Assembly: GCA_002794735.1 (NCBI GenBank)
Contig: NBAZ01000040.1
Coordinates: 1-64,000 of the forward strand
Origin: Pyrrhoderma lamaoense
Lineage: Eukaryota; Basidiomycota; Agaricomycetes; Hymenochaetales; Hymenochaetaceae
DNA: 64,000 nt
Reading direction: 5' to 3'
The notes beneath the pieces were generated by a model. It saw only the letters and a program-made list of their open reading frames with translations, was not told the DNA's origin and made no database searches. This document shows, piece by piece, positions 53,308 through 64,000 of this stretch (position 1 is the stretch's first letter; each line of letters opens with the position of its first letter). The position numbers and the translations under genes are program-made.

Positions 53308-55231
53308 CTATTCTTTTTTTAGCAACGAGAGTTCATTCGAACCCATCCGATTCAACATGATATTCAGTTTCCTCTGCTCAGGTTCAGCAAAGCCAATCCC
53401 CAACTCTTTCAACACGTCTTTTTCACTCTGACTAGCAACGAGCGCCCATCTCCCATCTTCCCTTAAATCGATTCCAGCATCTCGTCGCGCTTTTATCTCA
53501 GCTTTGTTCATACCAACAACGGGTTCGGATTGATCATTGTCACCGCTGTCGGTGACAGGGTCCTGAATTAGAGAAGCAGCTTGAGAGATAGCAGATGGCT
53601 GGAAATGCCATAGTCCAAACTCATTGAAGTATAGGCCTAGAGCGGATGCAGAATTTCGGACGTAAACAAGGAAATGTGAATCTCCTGTATTAGCTATGAG
53701 TGCAGCGCCTTCTGATAAACATGGGTAGAGCCTGTACGAGATCATATTTAGTACTAAGATATCCAATAACAAGAGGTGTAACTTCACTTTATTTCCATTC
53801 GTCTGTACACGTTTGACGATCTAACCTGACCCTGCTCATTTGGCACCCTCACAATACCCTGCCAATTCTTCGTTCCTTCAGTCAATGTCGCAGCTATGAT
53901 ACCGGCACGCTCCAAAGGGACTAGGATGTGATCTCTGAGAAGCATGTCATTCTTCATTTGTGAGGGCGTGACAACTTTCTTTGTTCGACCTCGGGCCTGA
54001 ATTTGAGTCCTGTTGACCCCATTATACTTTTGTACCCTTTCACCTGGTGATGGGACATGGATACATAAAGGGTGAAACATAATAACGTCGATATAGCTAC
54101 TTGAAGGTTGACCCCGCCGACTATTATGGTACAAGAGGGCGTTACGACGATATTGAAAGGGTTCTGATTTTGTATCTCACTCACTAGCTGCCCACAACAT
54201 ATGCCCGTATGTCATGAGATAAGGTAGACCTCAAGATACCCTTTTACATGTAAATTAGCGAGAATAATAAGATGAGTAGAGAGAAATCTTGATACCATGA
54301 CTGCCTCACTTTCTTGTCGCGTAACCCCCTTATCAAGATGGCCTACATAGTCCAATGACACCCTTACGGAAGCCTTGAGAGTCTTGTAGTATTCTAGCTT
54401 CCGCAAGTCATCCAGAGTACGACACCCGTCTTTGTATAATCTGGCAGCCTGGACATCACTGAAGCCTTCCATTTACCCAAGTTATCTCACAATTTCTAGA
54501 TATAGTTACTTACCCAATACCCCGAACTTGTCTAAATATAGCGATAACCCGGTCCCGCTCGTTTGAGACTTCGGATCTAACAGGTTCAGCACTGTGACTC
54601 GAAGTTTGGGGCGCAGAGGAAATATCCTGTAATGATATGAGTTTCGAGTCTCAAAGCGAATTTAAGGAATAATTACAGACTTTTGCTTTCCCGGAGCCTA
54701 GAATCTCGTCTATCCTTCGAGCAACGCCCTCCCCACAACCGATAATCTACAGCGACATATAAAAATACGATCACGTTGCGTAAAACTATTAAAAAACTAA
54801 CCTTCTTCACATCTTCCCCAGTCGTTACGGGTCTTGAGTAAGCATTCAAGATATTACGAGCACGTTGTAGTGCTAATTGTTTAAAACTCTGAGTTTGTGC
54901 TTGTGACCCAGTCTCTCCATTATTGAGTGCGTCCAGTTCTTTCTAGCACGAAAGGTACATGACATGAGCTATACCATTTACTAAATTGTGTGTACCTCGA
55001 GAAAGTGAGAGAGAAATAAGGAGGGCACACGTTACCTTCCGTTAACTTTCGAACAATCTGCACATTAGGCCCATTTGGATTCGGGACGAACTTTCTCGGT
55101 AAACTTGACCCACCTCCACTTGAACTTCTATCGGTTGGTGTATACGACAATTTCCTGAAGCATGATTTTTGGAAGTGATTGATAGTTTGATTCTTAGTGT
55201 ATGTGGATCGAGAGCAAGTAGCAGATAGCAT
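53308..55231 (-). CDS. Mitochondrial-type DNA polymerase X (pol beta-like), active site damaged
   Basis: Family X DNA polymerase (gap-filling repair). A basic, Ser/Arg-rich N-terminus (MLSATCSRSTYTKNQT) looks like a mitochondrial presequence. 8-kDa/fingers region: ALQRARNILNAYSRPVTTGE, helix-hairpin-helix GCGEGVARRIDEILGSG and FSDVQAARLYKDGCRTLDDL. Palm: LVSEIQNQNPFNIVVTPS followed by TIIVGG in one frame, then RRGQPSSSYIDVIMFHP in another. Later come NWQGIVRVPNEQG, YRRMEIKL, GAALIANTGDSHFLVYVR and YFNEFGLWHF. Against the family pattern GGYRRG..S.D.D and RRIDI, the first catalytic Asp is Tyr (codon 54093-54095), the third is Glu (53793-53795), and the frame slips between GG and RRG near 54110-54120. 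The C-terminal part is well conserved. It may be a pseudogene or a catalytically dead protein; neighbours give no clue. Confidence 0.72.
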
Positions 55232-55633
55232 TACAACTCTGGGTTATTCCAAGAATCGCAGAACGTGTTTATATAAAAACTACCAACACGCGGGTGAAAA
55301 AAAGTCTATTTCAAATTAGCAGTTACACTCATAAGCCGTGTAAATTGCTTATAAGTGTAATACATAACAACAACATCGATTGCAGACCCAAACAAAATTA
55401 TATCACGACTGTTGAGACGATATCACCCTGTACTTTTAAAAGAATTGTCGCTTTAAACTCATACTATCCTATTCAGACTCGAAAAAAGTGATCAATACTA
55501 GGTCTTTTCATTATCACATTATCACAATAGAGAATCATCTTTTCACACGTTTGGGGAAATACAAAGCACAAAAAATATCAATAAATACGGCGGATGAGCA
55601 AAATGAAAGAATGCGAACAAAAACAACAACTTT
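55232..55633. other. Intergenic between the polymerase X promoter and the SNF5 3' end
   Basis: About 400 bp AT-rich sequence upstream of the polymerase X gene. No gene seen. Confidence 0.5.
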
Positions 55634-57604
55634 TTATCTTCTTCTCCGAGCAGAACTTTGGAATTTTGAGGTTTCTCTGCGAAGGCGTCTATTGAGGTAA
55701 GACAATAGAGTCAGTGATCAAGAATGATTTGATGGTAAGAAATAAGTACGTGAACATACCGGCTCGCTCGTTCACGTTCAATCTCCCTTCGTTCAACCTC
55801 TTCGGCAGTAAGGATCTCAAACCTAGTCGCATACTCCTCGGCATCATTCCAATCTTTCCAAATACTCTTGAGTGCCCTAGGACCTCTACCCAATCCATCA
55901 CGAGGTGGGCGACCCCAAATTCCAGGACCCAGTCCAAGACCAGTCTTATCTTTCAGAACACTTCTTTCGCGATCTCTTTCACCGTCACCTTGTAAATCTT
56001 TAGATGTATCTCCACCTATTACGCCCCACTCTATCGCATCCTTCTTGTGTTTCAAGATCTCTTCGTGCAAAGCATGTGCTATGAGAGGTACTGCTTCTCC
56101 TGTTAGTCCAATATCCGCACAAAGTTGGATTGCGAACGCCTCAGGAGTTAAAGGTGAGAGGAGATCCCATTCAATGTGGTCCATCAAGTGATGAGTTGCA
56201 ATCTGGACGTCAATCTACAAAGGCTATAAGTAATAATACTTTGTGAGTGAAAAAGATTCTTACGCTGAGTATAACACGGCATTCAGGGACTTCAACATCC
56301 ATGGAATCTTCATCATCTACTTCTTCGTATCCAGTTGCACTAGACCCCAAGTCCATGGTAGCAATTCCCTCGTACTCTTCTAACTGAGCCCGAATTTGAT
56401 TAGCGATAGTCTCGACCCAGGGATTTTGAGGTAGATCAAGGTCAGTACAGAATATACGGGCGAATAGCTCCGGTTTAACTAGATCATCGTTTAAATCCCA
56501 CATGAAACAGTCACGAATTCTATGAGTCTCTGTCTCAAACTCGACTCGTACTGGTACAAGAGCGGACGGCTTAAGAGCTTGGTTGTCAAGTGCCTCTTGT
56601 GACCTAATCGAAGGAGATCAATTTTCCCGGCAAGAAAGATAGAAGATCGATTAAGCAAACTCACGGATAACTGTGTTTCGTTGCTTCTGCTCTCTTAGCT
56701 GTTATAAATCTTGATGGAGGTATTAATCCCAAGTAGCTCTGATCAAGCTCGGCCTTCCCCTGAGCTACACTCTGAGGTGCCGGACTACCAGAAGTATACG
56801 AATATTGATAAGAATTGATCCCAGTCTTCATTCGAGTTGCCCTTAGAGATGATCGTAATCCACCACTGGCTACGAAGTCCGAGTCTTCTGAATCACGTTC
56901 CCGTTCTCCCGCATCCAATTCCTTCTCATCATCCCAGAATCGACTTCAGCATAATTGATCACTCCGCCACGGCGCGTTCCTGTGCGGCCGACATTATTTC
57001 CTGCATTTGAGGTTGATGCGAGGATGGGTTGCATGAGCAACGTCGCCCCTGTACGTAGTCTAGAAGCATATGTTGTTACAAACGCTTGTGGTGTAGTTGG
57101 AAGAGGGGGACGTGAGACGTGAGAAGGAGGCGGGTATTGTATTGGTGGTATTGGCGCTGGGACAATAGGTCTCACAGCAGATTGTTGCTGTTGCTGCTGC
57201 TGCTGCTGTTGTTGGGGAGCGACATAAGGCGCTGGTGTAGATGCAGCTGGTGTCGAACGTGCAGATCTCTTTTGACGTTGTGTTTGTTTTGTCGGTGTAG
57301 CAGACCATGTATATTGTTTTGATTCAATAACTGGAACCGAAGTTTGCTTCGAGTCAAATATAATACCTAAAGAGAGGGGGGAAGAGTTTTAACAAAATAA
57401 TTTTTATGCAACTAGAGAGTCCCAGCGTTCCGACAAGAGAGTAAACTGCATACCACTTCTAGAATAAACAGGCTTTGTAGTAGTGCTTGATAACGAAGAG
57501 ACAGCAGCAGCTCTTAGTGGGGTTTCGGACGTCGATGAAGACGTTGCCTGGACAGAAGTCATCGTTGCTTGGAAAGAACCTGCTCCTGGTGGAAGAGGAG
57601 CCAT
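55634..57604 (-). CDS. SNF5/SMARCB1/Sfh1 subunit of a SWI/SNF or RSC chromatin remodeller
   Basis: Core scaffold subunit of the ATP-dependent remodeller, nuclear. Start MAPLPPGAGSFQATMTS at 57604. N-terminal region with a poly-Gln run (57182-57211) and Pro-rich LPTTPQAFVTTYASRL, then RGGVINYAEVDSG, which fits the Sfh1/Snf5 pattern before the SNF5 domain. SNF5 repeat 1: ALVPVRVEFETETHRIRD, FMWDLNDDLVKPELFARIF. Repeat 2: IDVQIATHHLMDHIEWDLL, TPEAFAIQLCADIGLTGEA. C-terminus: GPRALKSIWKDWNDAEEYAT, then a short last exon ending in SSARRR at 55634. One frame break: between INYAEVDSG and DDEKELDAGERERD near 56933, where GGG would need to be GGGG. As this gene is normally essential, a base-call error is likelier than loss. 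Confidence 0.87.
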
Positions 57605-57968
57605 TTGTGGATTTAAACCGTTTCGATTGACTTGTTACGGAAAGGAGGATCAATCTCTACGCGTTTTGTAAGGACGCGTCGAAGCAGCAGCCGACGGTGA
57701 GTAAATGATATTTATTTAGTGCTCGGGCAACCAAAGTGGTCTTCAACGGGTTCAATGATCAGGAGCAGTGAGCAAGAGAGGAAGACGAGAGATGGGGAGA
57801 AGAAATGTAAGCTAGCGGTTAGTTAAAATCGGCTGCGGGAGGAGGACAATGACACGCACGCGAAAATGCAGTAAAAATGCATGGAACACATATGCTATGT
57901 CATGAATCATGATCGCCAGAAACCCATAGTTCATCCTTTCTCTCAATCGACTTCCATCTACTTTCATC
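57605..57968. promoter_or_regulatory. Bidirectional promoter between SNF5 and the p34-like gene
   Basis: A 364-bp gap separates two divergent starts. No TATA box or obvious palindrome stands out. Confidence 0.5.
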
Positions 57969-59412
57969 ATGGACTCTGAGGACCCATCGTCTGCATCATG
58001 TCGTATCGTTGTAGTTTCTTCATCTGTGGAGACTGCAAGAGAGGTCGCACATCGTATGTCTATTGTGCTTACTGCACACAGACAGCTTCAGTCTCGTTAA
58101 CAAATACTAGGTATCAAGACTATCTCTGGCGATAATCAACCGTCTAGCCCGTCTTCTGAGGTTATACACTGGACGATAAAGAATAAATACTATACTGCGC
58201 CAGTACACTTTCATCCCATCCACTTGGAAGGCTTGTCGTCCATCGAACTCGATGAAGTTCCAGCAATCATATATACTTGGAAAGAGAACGAGGTTAACCC
58301 CTTTTACAAAATCTTATATCTGTACCCAAAAATGCTGTACTTATAATATTTATCTATATATGAAGCCCTACAAAGAACATATGAAGTTCGTTTGCGAGCA
58401 GACATCTACATTCAAGCCAGAAGTGTCTCTTGCTGTCAACATGGCCCCCACAACGGAGGATGAACTGGAGGATTTCTTCTTCGAACATGGATTTGAGTAT
58501 GTCAGTGGACAATCTGAGTCAAGAGAACAGTCTCCAGGACTTGCCAGTTCCTCATGTAAGCAAAGACCCGTGTAGCAGTCATTTTCAAGTGTCTTAAGAC
58601 GTGTGTATGCTATCACAGCCACGCCAGGTATAAACCGAGCCTTGGATGCATTGAGCACTATCATGTGGCCGAGCATGGTCCGAACAGAAACAGCAAAGCC
58701 AAAGTTCTCCGCTAAACTCACTTTACCTAGGGATGGCATGGATAACATTGATGCACATCTACTATCTATACTTAATGACAGTGGCGGAAAGTCAAATAAG
58801 CAACACCAAATGGAGCTTCTTGAAAGGTGGCTCGAACAAGACGATAGTTCGGGGCTTTACTCTCGCAATCTCAGAGATGATGATTACGCCTCACTTTACT
58901 CGCACGCGCATTCGGTGTCCACAGTTAAATCGGATGATCCTTGGGCGACAGGAGGAATATCACTTTCCGATACGCTCGATAATGATACCGTTGGCTTCGA
59001 TGATGACTTTACGGATTTCGTCTCAGCGCCCGCTGTAGAAGCTGCTCTAGAGGACAATAGTAATAGTAATGAGAATCCAGAATTTCCAACTCAGGCAGAG
59101 ATCCAAGCCACATCCGCACGTATTTTCGGACCACAGCTCACCGTTCATCCTATATCAGGACCATTCTATGCCCTTTCAGACAGTCCTATCGACCTGTTGG
59201 AACATGGCAACAATCAGGAGTTGCAAGAAATAGATGCGCCTTCCTTTGACCTTACCCGGATCTTGGGTGCATTAGAGGGGATGAAGGAAGAAATATCACA
59301 AATTACAGACGAACAAGAAAGGAGAAAGGCAGCTGCGAAAGTTGCATTAGGACTTGTTTATGGACTAGAAGGTGTTGATGATGAGGCTGATATTAGAGCA
59401 GGCCAAGTATGA
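57969..59412 (+). CDS. Alpha/gamma-adaptin-binding protein p34 (AAGAB/Irc6-like)
   Basis: Clathrin-adaptor assembly chaperone family with a small-GTPase-like fold. Four or five exons: MDSEDPSSASCRIVVVSSS..TAREVAHR from 57969, then TISGDNQPSSPSSEVIHW, the segment PVHFHPIHLEGLSSIELDEV and PAIIYTWKENE, then EDELEDFFFEHGFEYVSGQ, a family hallmark (the conserved DDFFxxxGFEYV-like end of the Rossmann domain). The last exon holds an acidic linker and the C-terminal helix ILGALEGMKEEISQITDEQ..RRKAAAKVALGLVYGLEG typical of p34. Exon joins looked at are in phase. The fold assignment is inference from these motifs. Confidence 0.78.
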
Positions 59413-60009
59413 TTAGGAACCTGCGGTATCACCAGAATTTTTATTTCTTTGCTCTGGAATGGAATGGAATGGAGGATATATGCTTGTGCTTATCCTATAT
59501 TGTAATACTATGCTCTCGTGGAATAGAAAACGTTGATTCACTCATTGATCAAAGCACCATGGGTGCCCCTGATGATAAGAATCAAAGTAAAACTTTAAGC
59601 ATATTGCTGTGAGGTTTCTGGGCTATCAATCAAGGGGTTATCATGACAATGGTAGTGAACTTAAAGTAGGCATGAATTCTACATGTAAGCGTTCCTGAAC
59701 CTGTGTTGTATCAATGGTTTGTGTCTCGTACGGGGTTGATGATACGTGATACGCGCCCAATCAGGGTGACATCTAACTAAATCGGGGAAACAAAGACAAA
59801 AGCAAAAACATGGCTGTTCTTCTTCCTTCCTTCTAAAACATCAACGCATCTACACCCTTTTTTGTATCTAGTCCCGAACTTTGAAGTAAATAAATAAGAA
59901 GCCTGGAGTATATCTGAGTTTTTAAGATGCACATACGCATCCCCACCTGAAGTCACTTCTCTCTGAAACTACTCCGGAAAGAACTAAATTCATAAAGGAA
60001 TAGGAAACA
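59413..60009. other. Intergenic, no gene seen
   Basis: 3' flank of the p34-like gene and promoter of the hydrolase. Nothing further recognisable. Confidence 0.5.
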
Positions 60010-61428
60010 ATGGGTGGCGAAAAAGGTCCTGATTATACTTTCCGTTACAGGTCTGACACCAAAGACGGTGTACCACAGTGCTATCTCGACGTCTTCCTGC
60101 CCTTGTCATCGTCAGAGGAACCCTTGAATGTTATATTATACTTCCATGGGGGAGGGCTTACTGTTGGTAACCGGAAAAGTTATTTCCCTCATTGGCTTCA
60201 CGGTACGCAATATAAACCCTTGAAATCTCTCTTCTGCAGCTCACATTCAAAACTTCGATTAATTCATATTGGCCTTGTATATAAAAAGATCGAGCAGTCC
60301 GCTCAGGTTACGCATTTCTGAATGCCGACTACACGCTCATATGCCCCTCAAGTGGCCATCACGTACTCGATGACATACACGAACTATTCACCTATCTCAA
60401 CGAACGTCTGAACAATGACTTGCGTGCAGCTGGGGCAAGCGTTACAATATCGCCCACATCAGTACTTGTGTCCGGTTCGAGCGCAGGTGGTTATTGTGCT
60501 TACCTTGCTGCCTTGCATGCTACCCCAAGGCCAAAGGGCGTCCTGTCTCTTTACGGAATGGGTGGCGACCTTCTAGTTCGTACTCTCTCTTTCCGCAAAA
60601 GCACTCACAGCTTTTGTGACTCCGTCTTACCTTATTGATGTGATGCCCCCCAACTAACTCGGAAATTCCGTTTCTTTTCCTTCGTTTTTACAGACTCCGC
60701 AATACCTAAGCATCAAGACCGAACCTTTTTTTATGGGCCGGGAAATGCTAAGCCCCGAGTCCTTTAGAGATTTTCTCTATCCGTTCGATCCCAATATGCA
60801 GATGATAAGTGATTCTCCACTGTCTTATAACTCTCCTCAACATCCAACCATGCCTGGATGGCCTTCAAACCTACGGATGCCACTCTGTAGACTTCTTCTC
60901 CAGGAAGGGGTTTACCTAGACTATCTCACGGGACAGCACGAGCCTAGTCTTAGTGTTCAACTGCGTAAGCTGTTACTGGGAGAGCAGAGGAAAAGAGACC
61001 CCAATTCCAACACAGATTCCGATATTGATTCCAGGCCCGACTCTGACTCCTCTATGTCTATGATCAAAGAAGACAAGGAAAAAGTCAGAGGGCAGGACAA
61101 ACTCGATCATAATCATGATAATGGTAGTACTAACATCATGTCTCAGATCCAAGCGCTTATCAAGCCCAACCACACCCGCTTATTCCCCCAGTTCCTCATC
61201 GACTCATCATTCCCACCAACTTTCATTCTCCACGGCGAACTAGACTCTGCAGTTCGCGTCCAAGAATCTGAAAATCTCGTTAGGTTACTGAACGAGAATG
61301 GGATCAAGAATACATTGAGAGTCGTTCCGGGCGAAGAACATTCTTTTGATTATGCTAGAGGAGCGTATGAGAAACACTCTGAGCACTTTGATGAGGTTTT
61401 TGAATTTGTGCATGATATTTTTAACTGA
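60010..61428 (+). CDS. Alpha/beta hydrolase of the HSL/esterase type
   Basis: Serine hydrolase, probably acting on short acyl esters. Three exons: MGGEKGPDYTFRYRSDTKDG at 60010 to HWLHG, then GYAFLNADYTLICPSSGHHV to LYGMGGDLL, then TPQYLSIKTEPFFMGREM to the stop at 61428. Visible catalytic parts: oxyanion motif NVILYFHGGGLTVG, nucleophile elbow VLVSGSSAGGYCAYLAAL, acid in FILHGELDSAVRV and His in VVPGEEHSFDYA. A lid-like insert after GREMLSPESFRDFL carries an unusual Asp/Ser-rich run (DSDIDSRPDSDSSMSMIKED). About 390 aa. No signal peptide, so probably cytosolic. The natural substrate is not predictable. Confidence 0.85.
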
Positions 61429-61587
61429 AAGGCTCCCTTCCGTCTTTGTTTCGGCTTTCACTTTTTGAAATTACTTCTTGGGTTTAAATGGGTTTTTCTT
61501 ATGAACAATTATATACAACTCGTTCTGTTTTATTATGGGTTTGGCGGTAACGTCTTAGATTACATCTAAGTTATATAAACAAATACA

Positions 61588-61606
61588 ATATATATATATA
61601 TATATT
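61588..61606. repeat. AT microsatellite
   Basis: A run of TA repeats between the hydrolase and sirtuin 3' ends. Confidence 0.85.
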
Positions 61607-61818
61607 CTTTAGGAGTTTACTTTTATGTTAGCTTTCTTTATCTTGATCCCCGTCTCTCTCTGAGTTTGGTAATGTATCGTCTGGTTTCCCTGCTAAAGAA
61701 GGGGTAGAACTCTTAGAGAGATGATCCTCCTTATCATTTGGTATGTCCGCCGATTTTACGGACTCGATTTCCGCATTACCCAGGTTGTTATTTTCAGGAG
61801 CACATTTTTCAACAGTGT

Positions 61819-63381
61819 TCACTTCCCCTCATCTTTTTCGTGAGAATCGTGAGATATCTTCCCCTCATTCTTCTTATGAGTAAAATCCCGATCTGCATTG
61901 TCCCCCCCTTCTTCTAATCTTACTGATTCGATCCGTTCGGCAATCTTGTCTACAACATCCTTGAGTGTAGTTACACCGATCTTCTCCTCTAGTCCTGTTG
62001 TCGTTTCCCCATTATCTTCTAGGATACTCTCTTCCTCTCCTTCCCCTCCTTCCTTTTCTCCTTCTCTGATCTGCTCTACCCCATCTTCCTCGTCCTCCCA
62101 TTCATCTTCCTTATCATCCTTTGGTACTTCGATCACTTCCTTCGGTAGCTCCGTCTGCGCCCAGAGTTTTTCCAAATCATCCTTCCATCCTAAAAGTTGG
62201 CACAACTCCCGAACTGCCTTGTCACAAGGTAATAGGCAAGCAACATCGTTCGGTCTCGACCCCCATCCTCCAACATGATCAAGGTTCAGTAAAAGTCGGG
62301 GACAGTCCTCCGAAACAACCTCTGTTAAGGATGCAAAGGGGTGAACGGTCAGTGAGGTGCCCATTACGATGAGAAGATCTGCTTTTCGTAGGTGTTGTAT
62401 CCCAGCGAAGAATTTAGCTGGTAGCTAACCATAGAATCGTAAAAGACCATAAATTAGTATGTATGCTTAAATGCCCAAAAGAGGGTATGGATACATACCG
62501 ATTCTCCAAAGAATACAATATCAGGTTTAACATATCCTCCACACTTCCGTTTCTCACATACTGGTATCTCCTGTGATTTTATCTTAGCTTTGATCTTCCT
62601 TTCTGGATATCGTGCACCACATTCAATACAGTGTTGGTCTGCGAAACTACCATGTGCTTCAATTATCTTATTTGGAGGGACTCCAGCTACTCGTTCGAGC
62701 GTATCGATATTCTGAGTGAAGCATGTATGCAGATAACCTTTATCTGCTAAGAGACGGATGAAGGAATGAGTCGGAGTAGGTCGGAATTTTCCTGGAGCGA
62801 GTTCATGGGCTAGTACATAGACTGATAAAAAAAGCCCGTTATTAGAATTTTGACATAATTGATGATGTATAGATATAAACGACGTACAAGGTCGTGGATC
62901 TCTTCTAAAGAACCCAATATCGAAAACGGCTTCAGGATAAGGTAAATTCAGACGTTCGAGGTTGGCCTGGCCAATGTGAGTTCAGCAAGAGTTGCATCCT
63001 GACAGTCATCTCAGTCATACATATAATCCTATACTCTCATTTCAGTCGATCAAAACTAGGTGTATGTCTTGCGCTTGACTGACCTGTTTCAGGTGACCTG
63101 AAGTCTGGTATCCCGGCGGAGGTGCTTATTCCTGAAACCCAGGTAATTATCTATCAGTATCTATAGTATATCAAAATAATATAGCGTCTACCAGCCCCTG
63201 CCTGTAAAAGTACAGTAAGAACTGACTGATTTGGAACGAAAGAATCTGCATTTGATATAGAACTAACCATAACAAATATATTTTTGCAAGCATCACTTTT
63301 TATGTATTTTGCTATTCCAGGAAGATCAAGTGACTCGAGTACTTGAGGACTATCATTTCTACCTAACAGGGACTTCCACAT
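61819..63381 (-). CDS. Class I sirtuin (Hst2/SIRT2-like NAD-dependent deacylase) with two microexons
   Basis: NAD-dependent protein deacetylase. Exons by my reading: 63381-63268, 63201-63192 (10 nt), 63131-63084, 63028-63021 (8 nt), 62966-62888, 62821-62499 and 62424-61819. Joined, they give MWKSLLGRNDSPQVLES, DLPGIAKYIKSDACKNIF, AGAGISTSAGIPDFRSPETG, LYANLERLNLPYPEAVFDIG, FRRDPRPFYVLAHEL, FTQNIDTLERVAGV, EAHGSFADQHCIEC (catalytic His; zinc Cys pair), VCEKRKCGG (second pair, spaced C-x4-C), VKPDIVFFGESLPAKFF, VMGTSLTVHPFASL and LLNLDHVGG. This is the full sirtuin core. The tail is long and acidic (DEWEDEEDGVEQIREGEKEG). The literal stop is at 61819, but a continuous acidic frame runs on to 61628 if one G were missing near 61825. 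Its substrate is unknown. Confidence 0.87.
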
Positions 63382-64000
63382 TTTCCTGATAATTTTGTAT
63401 AAAACGACAGTATGTGATAGTTCAAGGCCAAGAGATATAGTGATCATCACTGAGAAGTGCTCGTGAGATGATCTCATTTCATGACGTAAACATCATTTGG
63501 TCTTGGAATAATCTTAAACACAGGTAGGTGTACGAAAGGACGCCAGGCACTGATACACAGACGAACGCTTCCTTCAACCCAAGTGAAGATATCCAGATCG
63601 TGCATGTTACTCATGGTTCTGGAGCCCTTTGTATACTCATCTGTAATTATAATTACATTGTTAATTCGTTCTCTGTACTCAAAGATCAAATCTGAAAGAA
63701 TCAATAAACGAATTTTCCGTCAGAGCTTCGTTAATCACACAGAAGGACACAAGGGAACAATGTAAGAACGATGTTCAAAAATGTTCAGGATCTCCTATAG
63801 TACTTGAATTTATTGCTCCAGATAAACTTAGTTGTATTAGAACATTTTTGGTTGATAGAATATACAGATCTAAGAATGCATAAAAGTGAGATCAAATCCA
63901 AGTGCCTTACTATACAATGAGATGAAGACCTGATGAGATAGCAATGATAGATGTAGTTGAGTTATGCAAGAATGAAAGCAAGGGGGATGACGATGAAAAC
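63382..64000. other. Right edge: fragment and 3' flank repeated from the FunK1 array
   Basis: On the minus strand 63480-63704 has an open stretch including DLDIFTWVEGSVRLCISAW, with a nucleotide counterpart at 18080-18140 between FunK1 copies D and E. From about 63925 to the end the sequence resembles the 3' flanks of copies B to E (AAGACCTGATGAGATAGCAA, then ATGCAAGAATGAAAGCAAGG). This suggests another FunK1 copy on the minus strand just beyond the window. Confidence 0.5.

Noticed and set aside
57182..57211. Trinucleotide repeat as a possible CRISPR-like or satellite array
   Set aside because: It is a CAG/CAA poly-glutamine run in frame within SNF5.
61628..61822. Separate minus-strand gene of 64 codons after the sirtuin
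   Set aside because: It overlaps the sirtuin stop, starts with GTG and has the same acidic composition; better explained as the sirtuin tail after a one-base loss.

Overview
The window is nuclear DNA from a filamentous basidiomycete, most likely an Agaricomycete. The evidence is many short spliceosomal introns of about 50-75 nt, a tandem family of FunK1-type fungal protein kinases (typical of mushroom-forming fungi), a basidiomycete-style Cre1/CreA regulator, a fungal PDR transporter and long AT-rich intergenic stretches. I cannot name the species.

Region 1 (1-21.9 kb) is an accessory block: five FunK1 kinase genes (called A to E here, left to right), all on the minus strand and sharing one seven-exon structure. 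B and E read through cleanly (988 and 1003 codons by my splicing). A, C and D carry frame breaks. B and D share a tract of about 1.64 kb that is nearly identical and ends abruptly, which looks like ectopic gene conversion. Between C and D lie a 255-bp Tc1/mariner-like MITE and a badly decayed FunK1 fragment. The last 500 bp of the window resemble the 3' flanks of these kinases, so the array probably resumes beyond the right edge.

Region 2 (24.0-39.8 kb) holds a Cre1/CreA-like C2H2 repressor on the minus strand, a 7.5-kb gene-free and G-tract-rich upstream region, and a full-length PDR/ABCG transporter on the plus strand.

Region 3 (40.2-63.4 kb) is dense and mostly housekeeping: a queuosine salvage protein (Qng1/DUF2419), a small conserved-looking protein, an FYRN/FYRC protein like TBRG1, an aldo/keto reductase, a mitochondrial-type family X DNA polymerase with a damaged active site, an SNF5/Sfh1 chromatin remodeller subunit, an adaptin-binding p34/Irc6-like protein (divergent from SNF5), an HSL-type alpha/beta hydrolase and a class I sirtuin (Hst2/SIRT2-like). 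Two genes need microexons to read correctly (11 nt in the small gene; 10 and 8 nt in the sirtuin).

A caution runs through the window. One-base losses occur in several otherwise well-conserved frames, often at short homopolymers, and they include SNF5, the FYR gene and the sirtuin tail. Some apparent pseudogene lesions may therefore be residual sequencing indels. All gene functions are inferred from motifs read by eye; no database search was run.
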